The position numbers and the translations under genes are program-made. A stretch of DNA of 9,316 nt, taken from Nitrospira sp. (GTDB taxonomy: Bacteria; Nitrospirota; Nitrospiria; Nitrospirales; Nitrospiraceae). Location of the stretch: contig JANYEF010000566.1 of NCBI GenBank assembly GCA_025363325.1, forward strand, positions 1 to 9,316, read 5' to 3'. Position 1 is the first letter of the stretch. Every line of letters begins with the position of its first letter. Under the pieces are notes generated by a model. It made no database searches and was not told the origin of the DNA. It worked only from the letters and a program-made list of their open reading frames with translations. Of this stretch, positions 5,598 through 9,316 are shown piece by piece.

Positions 5598-5691
5598 GGG
5601 GTGGCTGGGTTAGTCACCAACTGCGCACGTCGAACGACCACCGCTTTATCGTGGGGGTTCCGTGAGCAAAGGGGACTACCCAGGCTACCCC
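5598..5691 (+). repeat. Structured repeat element C2, overlapping the 3' end of algH copy 2
   Basis: The core (5622-5668) is identical to that of A2, and 5611-5678 matches 204-271 base for base. The outer arms (5598-5615 with 5674-5691) pair with two small bulges and one G-T wobble (5603-5686). Arm bases differ from A2 (GGGTTAGTC against GGATTAGTC on the left, GACTACCCAGG against GACTAACCAGG on the right) yet pairing is kept. The stop codon of algH copy 2 is in the left arm. Confidence 0.85.
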
Positions 5692-6438
5692 GTCCACCCT
5701 CGGCGCCTGGAGGCGGCTGAGACAGTCTGACCAGAGTACGGCCGGATCTTTGTCAAAAATTCCGATCGAATCCGGCGGCAGGGTCGCCCACGCCCCCTGG
5801 AGCATTTCGTATTTCAGCTGCCCCGGAGCCCACCCGGCGAATCCCGCAAAAGCCCGGAAGGTTTCGGTCGGTTTCGCCTGCGTAATGATGCGTTCCAGAA
5901 TCTTAGGTGTGCCCCCCACATAGACCCCGTCGAAGACCGATCGTACGTCTGTTGGAGGCTCCTTGAGCCGGAACAGCAGGAGAAGGCGAGTTGGCTCTAC
6001 CGGCCCACCCGCAAACAACCGATAGCTGGTCCCCTTGAGCACGGTGAGGTCCGGCAACGCTTCGGACAGGAGGGCTTTCGTGGAGCGATTCAGAATGAGC
6101 CCGACGGTTCCCTCAGGCCCGTGCTGCACAACGAGCACGACGGATTCGCGGAAGTTCGGACCATCCAGGGTTGGGCTGGCCACTAAGAGCACACCCTTCT
6201 CGACCGACGACGGTGATAATTCCTTCTCCGCCAGAGCGGGTACCGCATGCAGAACGGTCAAGAGTCCTCCGAGCAGGACGCCCGCAATGGCTCTTCGTCT
6301 GCCTAGACAAATCGTGCTCGGGTCTTGTACGCCAACACTAGAGGTCAATCTTGATTCAGAGCTAATTCCCAACCTCTTTTGATGTGCCGCTTGCTGGATC
6401 GGCGTCAACTCACGCTTCAAGAACGGCGAGACGCGCAA
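5614..6438 (-). CDS. Exported YqgE/AlgH family protein, copy 2
   Basis: This is the second YqgE/AlgH (UPF0301) paralogue; the family's molecular function is unknown. The mature part keeps EKGVLLVASP, HGPEGTVGLILNRST, GGPVEPTRLLLLFRLKEP and DGVYVGGTP. A signal peptide is clear (GRRRAIAGVLLGGLLTVLHA, cleavage after ALA), almost identical to copy 1 in its hydrophobic core. The start is uncertain: the longest frame opens at a TTG 7 nt beyond the PIN stop, giving about 50 residues before the signal, and internal TTG codons nearer the signal are equally possible. Sequence before the signal is unrelated to copy 1, so homology begins just upstream of the signal peptide. The C-terminal tail (VPFAHGTPTIKRWSFDVRSW) comes from repeat element C2. 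Its spacing after the PIN gene suggests it could be read through from the antitoxin promoter. Confidence 0.85.
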   Translation of the reverse strand: MRVSPFLKRELTPIQQAAHQKRLGISSESRLTSSVGVQDPSTICLGRRRAIAGVLLGGLLTVLHAVPALAEKELSPSSVEKGVLLVASPTLDGPNFRESVVLVVQHGPEGTVGLILNRSTKALLSEALPDLTVLKGTSYRLFAGGPVEPTRLLLLFRLKEPPTDVRSVFDGVYVGGTPKILERIITQAKPTETFRAFAGFAGWAPGQLKYEMLQGAWATLPPDSIGIFDKDPAVLWSDCLSRLQAPRVDGVAWVVPFAHGTPTIKRWSFDVRSW

Positions 6439-6445
6439 GGCGCGG

Positions 6446-6900
6446 TCAAATCAGGTCATCCACAAGTACACATTCAATCTCTTTTACACGACGCAGGCCA
6501 CGATCGTTCCCATAGAAGCGTGTCGCTTTGTGCCCAATGGCTGTAGCCAATTGTATGGCATCTGGCGTGCTGAGGCGATAGCGCGCGCGCAATTCAGCCG
6601 CTCGATCTGCCACATTCATCGTCACCGGCACCCATTCGAGCTTTGGTATGTGCTGGTGAGGGCAAAGATCTTCTGTGCCAATTCCTCTTTCTGGTCACGA
6701 TAGGGCTGTACCAGCAATTCCAGGAGCGTGATGGTCGATGTCACCGCCGGATTCTGCCCCCGCTCGATTCGATTGAACAAGGAGGCGCACCACGCCCCGT
6801 ACCGAGGGTGGTATTCGAGAAAATAGATAAACACGTTGGTGTCGAGGCCGATCCGTTCACGTTCTGCTGGAAAGCCTTGCGAGAGAGAGGCTCCTACCAC
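6446..6900 (-). pseudogene. PIN-domain toxin broken by a frameshift
   Basis: PIN-domain proteins are Mg-dependent ribonucleases, commonly VapC-type toxins. The first frame (from a GTG at 6900) gives RIGLDTNVFIYFLEYHPRYG and TITLLELL with acidic residues Asp20 and Glu61, then ends in a stop shortly after residue 84. The next frame resumes near 6648 with PKLEWVPVTMNVADRAAELR, STPDAIQLATAIGHKA and FYGNDRGLRRV, supplying the remaining conserved acidic residues. Adding one base near 6645-6650 joins the halves into a normal PIN protein of about 150 residues, so a 1-nt deletion is the simplest explanation. A -1 ribosomal frameshift is possible, but I see no slippery heptamer. The start overlaps the antitoxin stop by 7 nt, as expected of a coupled pair. 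Confidence 0.85.
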
Positions 6901-7112
6901 GACCGACGTTCCCGCTTCAGATAGCCCGACGGGTACAGACCTTTGGCCAGCCCCTGTAAGGTCTTCGCATAGCGCTTGGGCTTGGGCATCACAATGGTGA
7001 GATCTTCTTTCACGACGACTAGCAACTCATCCCCGCCTTTCACACCCATTGCCTGCCGAGCTTCCTTTGGAATGACAATCTGGTTCTTGCTGCTGAGCTT
7101 CTGAATAGCCAT
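6894..7112 (-). CDS. AbrB/MazE-type antitoxin
   Basis: This 72-residue protein has a swapped-hairpin AbrB/SpoVT-type DNA-binding domain at its N terminus: AIQKLSSKNQIVIPKEARQA followed by MGVKGGDELLVVV is diagnostic. The C-terminal tail (KRYAKTLQGLAKGLYPSGYL) would contact the toxin. It is first in an operon with the PIN gene, with overlapping stop and start. The ATG has a strong ribosome binding site (AGGAGG, 7 nt upstream). A 7-bp inverted repeat and a promoter lie upstream, consistent with autorepression. The antitoxin looks intact although its toxin is broken. Confidence 0.9.
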   Translation of the reverse strand: MAIQKLSSKNQIVIPKEARQAMGVKGGDELLVVVKEDLTIVMPKPKRYAKTLQGLAKGLYPSGYLKRERRSW

Positions 7113-7131
7113 AGCGACACCTCCTGGTCAG

Positions 7132-7166
7132 ACTTTACTTTACCAGTGCAAGGTAAAGCGCCTCAA
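7132..7166 (-). promoter_or_regulatory. Promoter and operator of the AbrB/PIN operon
   Basis: CTTTACC(7138-7144)/GGTAAAG(7152-7158) is a perfect 7-bp inverted repeat with a 7-bp centre, 26 bp upstream of the antitoxin start. On the minus strand TTGAGG (7161-7166) and TAAAGT (7137-7142) are separated by 18 bp and make a plausible sigma-70 promoter, with the palindrome filling the spacer and overlapping the -10. This is a typical autoregulated toxin-antitoxin operator. Confidence 0.55.
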
Positions 7167-7194
7167 CATTGCAAGCTCTGAAGGAACGAGGGGG

Positions 7195-7209
7195 CTCGGA
7201 AATGCCGAG
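7195..7209 (-). terminator. Small hairpin between brnA and the AbrB gene
   Basis: CTCGG-AAATG-CCGAG forms a 5-bp stem with a 5-nt loop, 82 bp after the brnA stop. It has no T-run, so it is only a weak terminator candidate. It lies upstream of the AbrB operon promoter. Confidence 0.25.
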
Positions 7210-7241
7210 TGCTGAGCATCGTCGGGAAACGGATCTCCTAT

Positions 7242-7261
7242 CGCGCAAAATCGATTGCGCG
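7242..7261 (-). terminator. Hairpin after the brnTA operon
   Basis: CGCGCAA-AATCGA-TTGCGCG is a perfect 7-bp stem with a 6-nt loop, starting 30 bp beyond the brnA stop. Its position fits transcription termination of brnTA, but there is no obvious U-tract, so a rho-independent terminator is not certain. Confidence 0.4.
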
Positions 7262-7290
7262 TCACGCTTCACAAACGACGAAAGCCTGAA

Positions 7291-7584
7291 TCAGGCGGCG
7301 TGGGAGGCTGCTTTTTCTAATAGCTCATGAATGAGCGTTTGATAGGGTTTCTTGCGCTTGGCCGCCATTTTCCGTAACTGATTCAAGAGACGCGGCGAGA
7401 GGCGGATCGCAATGAGCTGTTTCGCCATGCCACTGGATGGCCGCCCGACTCGACGTGCAGCCCGAAGTTCTTCCTCTGTGGACTCCGGGATGTCCGAGAA
7501 ATCAATCTGTGAGTCGGGTATAGGCTTGACGTTCCCGCCGGCTCGCCGGCCGCGCGCTGATGATTCGGAATTTTTCTTTTTCAT
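7291..7584 (-). CDS. brnA: BrnA-type antitoxin
   Basis: This 97-residue protein has the BrnA signature QIDFSDIPESTEEELRAARR followed by VGRPSSG, then a ribbon-helix-helix region (KQLIAIRLSPRLLNQLRKMA) and the characteristic KPYQTLIHELLEKAA end. BrnA binds and neutralises the BrnT ribonuclease and represses its own operon through the ribbon-helix-helix domain. The ATG at 7584 is well supported by GGAGG 7 nt upstream. That places the start 83 nt inside brnT, in another frame, so residues 1-27 are encoded by DNA that also encodes the end of BrnT. The frame is open further upstream to 7764, but that part overlaps BrnT completely and has no family similarity. Confidence 0.9.
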   Translation of the reverse strand: MKKKNSESSARGRRAGGNVKPIPDSQIDFSDIPESTEEELRAARRVGRPSSGMAKQLIAIRLSPRLLNQLRKMAAKRKKPYQTLIHELLEKAASHAA

Positions 7585-7792
7585 GATCCATCCTCCGTAT
7601 CGTATACACGACGAGCAACAGCCGCTTGCTGACCGAGAGGCCAAGCCGCTTGAACCGCTGTTCCTGATGCGAATGGGTGACATCGTCCCAGTCGAGACCG
7701 TTGGCATCGCCGAACACAGTGGCCGCCTCTTTGAATGGGACGCCGTGTTTCTCAAAGTTGGCAATAGACTTCGGGATGTCCCACGTAAACAC
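7502..7792 (-). CDS. brnT: BrnT-type ribonuclease toxin
   Basis: This 96-residue protein matches BrnT over its whole length: FTWDIPKSIANFEKHGVPFK, EAATVFGD, the HSHQEQRFKRLGLS segment, LLVVYTIRR, and FRIISARPASRRERQAYTRL. BrnT is a RelE-like ribonuclease that stops translation under stress; it is the first gene of the operon, with the antitoxin downstream (the reverse of most type II systems). Catalytic-region residues look intact. The start is a GTG at 7792. No ribosome binding site precedes it; instead a promoter places the expected transcription start at the GTG, suggesting a leaderless message. The last 83 nt overlap brnA. Confidence 0.9.
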   Translation of the reverse strand: MFTWDIPKSIANFEKHGVPFKEAATVFGDANGLDWDDVTHSHQEQRFKRLGLSVSKRLLLVVYTIRRMDHEKEKFRIISARPASRRERQAYTRLTD

Positions 7793-7795
7793 GCG

Positions 7796-7828
7796 ACTGT
7801 ATATACAGTAATTAGGCTCTCGTTACAA
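7796..7828 (-). promoter_or_regulatory. brnTA promoter with palindromic operator
   Basis: On the minus strand TTGTAA (7823-7828) and TATATA (7800-7805) are separated by 17 bp. The -10 box is the centre of a perfect 14-bp palindrome, ACTGTATATACAGT (7796-7809), a good candidate BrnA operator. From the -10 to the GTG start codon is 7 bp, so transcription should begin at or beside the start codon. The remaining 7829-7925 holds no supportable gene. Confidence 0.6.
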
Positions 7829-7925
7829 TCCGCATCACGCAGACGGCCAGCTTACAGTGCCACGGCCATGAAACTGGAGAGCCTGACACATCCTGGTCCG
7901 CATTATTCATGAACACTCCTGGCTG

Positions 7926-8441
7926 GATAGAAGATCGTGCCGGGCTTTGATATCCTCAGATGCGCGAGATAACGGCATCAGCCTGGAGCACCTATGATTC
8001 ACATCCGACCCGCAACCGAAGCTGATTTCGCCGGCATCCTTCAGGTGCAGCATGCCGCGTTCGGCGAATACACCAACGTCTATACCGTGAGCGGGTGGAC
8101 CACGGAAACGCTCGAGAGCCTGAAGCACGATGCCAAGGACAAACGAATCTTAGTGGCAGAGGCGGAAGGAGCAGTTGTCGGATCGGTGCGCTATTGGACG
8201 GTGGCTGGTGTGGGCGTGATCAGGCTGTTATCCGTGAGCCCTGCCCACCAGGGCCATGGGGTGGGAAAAGCATTGATACGCGAAATCGAACGGGTCGCAA
8301 CCGATGCCCATAAGCTCTATGCCTGCACCATGCTGCGTACGGCCAGGAACATTCATCTGTTCTTAAGCCTCGGCTACAAAGCGGAAACGATTCTCCCCGA
8401 TCACTACGACCACCTTGATCTCATCTGTTTCGCCAAGTATC
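7926..8441 (+). repeat. Duplicated GNAT block, copy 2 (partner 3029-3550)
   Basis: The unit of leader plus gene shared with 3029-3550 begins at GATAGAAGAT and ends at CCAAGTATCG. In this copy no repeat half-unit adjoins the left edge. Identity is uneven: about 23 differences over the first 250 coding bases and 4 over the last 200. Confidence 0.75.
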
Positions 8442-8446
8442 GTTGA
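7994..8446 (+). CDS. GNAT family N-acetyltransferase, copy 2
   Basis: This is a GCN5-related N-acetyltransferase of unknown substrate, 150 residues, differing from copy 1 at 8 positions of the shared 150 (about 95% identical). The acetyl-CoA binding motif (LLSVSPAHQGHGVGKALI) and the C-terminal SLGYKAETILPDHYDHLDLI segment are identical, so both copies should bind the cofactor in the same way. Substitutions cluster in the N-terminal third and at VFF/LFL near residue 122, where the acceptor site usually lies. The ATG has GGAG 5 nt upstream. It ends at FAKYR, probably the original C terminus, whereas copy 1 runs on by 11 residues. It is divergent from brnTA and convergent with the branching-enzyme gene. 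Confidence 0.9.
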   Translation: MIHIRPATEADFAGILQVQHAAFGEYTNVYTVSGWTTETLESLKHDAKDKRILVAEAEGAVVGSVRYWTVAGVGVIRLLSVSPAHQGHGVGKALIREIERVATDAHKLYACTMLRTARNIHLFLSLGYKAETILPDHYDHLDLICFAKYR

Positions 8447-8498
8447 GATACGAGAGCTGATGGCGCGAGCAAGAAACGTGGCCCGTGACGCGTATCTC
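8445..8498. terminator. Inverted repeat between convergent genes
   Basis: GAGATACG (8445-8452) and CGTATCTC (8491-8498) are perfect 8-bp inverted copies with a 38-nt interior. They sit between the convergent GNAT copy 2 and branching-enzyme genes, where a bidirectional terminator is expected. The long loop and lack of T-runs make this tentative. Confidence 0.3.
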
Positions 8499-8529
8499 GC
8501 TGGCAGCTCGATCAGGCTCCTGTGATGGA

Positions 8530-9316
8530 TTACCGCGCAAAGACGAGTAGGCTGTTGGCCGGGAGCACGAGAGCCGCGGAATGACCGAAGTCATGCATCG
8601 GTTGCGGATCTGCGACAACCAGCCCGCCGTTGCCGACCACGCCGGAATTGACCCAGTTCTCGTACACGTCGCTGTTGAAGATCTCGCGCCACGCCCCGCC
8701 GCCGGGGAAGCCGATGCGATAGTCGAACCGATTGAAGGGCGCCAGATGCACGACCACGATCACGTCGTGGCCTTCCCCTTCCACCCAGCGATGAAACGCC
8801 AGCACCCGGTTTTGATCGTGCGCGTGCAGGGCGCGAAATCCCTGGCCGCGCAAGCCGGGAATCTGCCGGCGCACCTCGAACAATTCTCGCGTGAATCGCA
8901 CATGGTCGAGCATCTGCTTGTCGCCCTGGTCGAGGCCCGTCCAGTAGAGGAGCAGATCGTGGTGCGAGACAAAATCGTCTGACCATTGCTTATCCTCGAG
9001 AAATTCCTGCCCCATGAACAGCATGGGAATGCCCGGCGCGGTGAGACTGAGCCCGCTCGCGACACGGGCACGGCTACGGGCGAACCAGGAGCGGGGATTC
9101 GCCGGATCCCCGAGACGGGCGATACGCATCTCCCGGCCATGGTAGACGATGTCGTGATTTTCCGGCCCCTGCACGAAGCGCCACTGCTCCCGGAAGCCCT
9201 CAGGCCAGAGGCTCCGGGCCAGGCCCGCCATGTCGAGGGGGCGCTCATCCGGCGCGCTCGCGTTGCCGATGACGTCGCGGATCGCCATGCGCAAGCCGTC
9301 GGTCAAGGTCGTGTCG
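8530..9316 (-). CDS. 1,4-alpha-glucan branching enzyme-like protein, C-terminal part
   Basis: The gene runs off the right edge, so only the C-terminal 261 residues are seen. The sequence resembles glycogen branching enzyme (GlgB, GH13): ENHDIVYHGRE corresponds to conserved region IV with its His-Asp, followed by GIPMLFMGQEFLEDKQWSDD. The all-beta C-terminal domain then shows FNRFDYRIGFPGGGAWREIF, NSDVYENWVN, GNGG and the closing ALVLPANSLLVFAR. Branching enzymes cut alpha-1,4 chains and rejoin them as alpha-1,6 branches during glycogen synthesis. The catalytic nucleophile and acid lie upstream, outside the window, so another GH13 enzyme with a branching-enzyme-like C-terminal domain is not excluded. 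It appears to be stable chromosomal sequence bordering the accessory region. Confidence 0.85.
   Translation of the reverse strand, partial: DTTLTDGLRMAIRDVIGNASAPDERPLDMAGLARSLWPEGFREQWRFVQGPENHDIVYHGREMRIARLGDPANPRSWFARSRARVASGLSLTAPGIPMLFMGQEFLEDKQWSDDFVSHHDLLLYWTGLDQGDKQMLDHVRFTRELFEVRRQIPGLRGQGFRALHAHDQNRVLAFHRWVEGEGHDVIVVVHLAPFNRFDYRIGFPGGGAWREIFNSDVYENWVNSGVVGNGGLVVADPQPMHDFGHSAALVLPANSLLVFAR

Noticed and set aside
5488..5670. CRISPR array
   Set aside because: The half-units of about 21 bp recur every 30 bp only within a pair, the intervening 8-9 bases are partly the same between copies, and there is no series of regular spacers.
1..5691. Integron cassette array with attC-like sites
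   Set aside because: Toxin-antitoxin and GNAT genes with structured 3' repeats recall integron cassettes, but I could not find paired RYYYAAC and GTTRRRY core sites at the element ends. Gene orientations are mixed and no integrase is present in the window.
7585..7764. Upstream extension of the BrnA frame
   Set aside because: It overlaps brnT almost entirely, reads as a low-complexity Ser/Arg-rich shadow, and the GGAGG site marks 7584 as the start.
1..9316. tRNA, rRNA, riboswitch or transposase genes
   Set aside because: I looked for cloverleaf or conserved rRNA motifs and for transposase or integrase signatures in all frames and saw none.

Overview
The window looks like an accessory, repeat-rich stretch of a GC-rich Gram-negative chromosome. 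The AlgH-type proteins, the lipid-anchored patatin and the style of the dispersed repeats recall Nitrospira (phylum Nitrospirota). That assignment is recollection plus inference; there is no rRNA or other phylogenetic marker here.

Layout, left to right. (1) 1-285: composite inverted-repeat elements whose last unit encodes the C-terminal tail of the first AlgH. (2) 207-2779, minus strand: lipid-anchored patatin phospholipase, small coiled-coil lipoprotein, exported AlgH/YqgE copy 1. (3) 3102-3587, plus strand: GNAT acetyltransferase copy 1, with a truncated repeat just upstream. (4) 3589-4341: degenerate repeats and an ORF6N-domain DNA-binding protein (minus). (5) 4540-4808: more repeats. (6) 4813-5354, minus: an intact antitoxin/RelE-ParE-type toxin pair. 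(7) 5468-6438: two repeat elements and exported AlgH copy 2. (8) 6446-7112, minus: AbrB/MazE-type antitoxin followed by a PIN toxin broken by a frameshift. (9) 7291-7792, minus: BrnT/BrnA toxin-antitoxin pair with a strong, apparently leaderless promoter. (10) 7994-8446, plus: GNAT copy 2. (11) 8530 to the right edge, minus: the C-terminal part of a GlgB-like glucan branching enzyme.

The organising theme is a duplicated unit, repeat - algH - variable cargo - divergent GNAT. In copy 1 the cargo is patatin plus lipoprotein; in copy 2 it is two toxin-antitoxin loci. A third toxin-antitoxin locus and the ORF6N gene lie between the copies.

The most striking signal is a family of about 95-nt structured repeats: five complete copies and several partial ones. 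All five fold into the same hairpin: 3 bp, 2x2 loop, 3 bp, 2-nt bulge, 4 bp, 2x2 loop, 4 bp, usually a 9-nt apical loop, inside long outer arms. Paired positions covary between copies, and all ten G-T wobbles in the arms of four elements are compatible with folding of the plus strand. This suggests a structured RNA or single-stranded DNA element rather than a simple DNA repeat. The elements sit at or next to 3' ends of genes, have supplied coding sequence to both AlgH copies, and lie at duplication boundaries.
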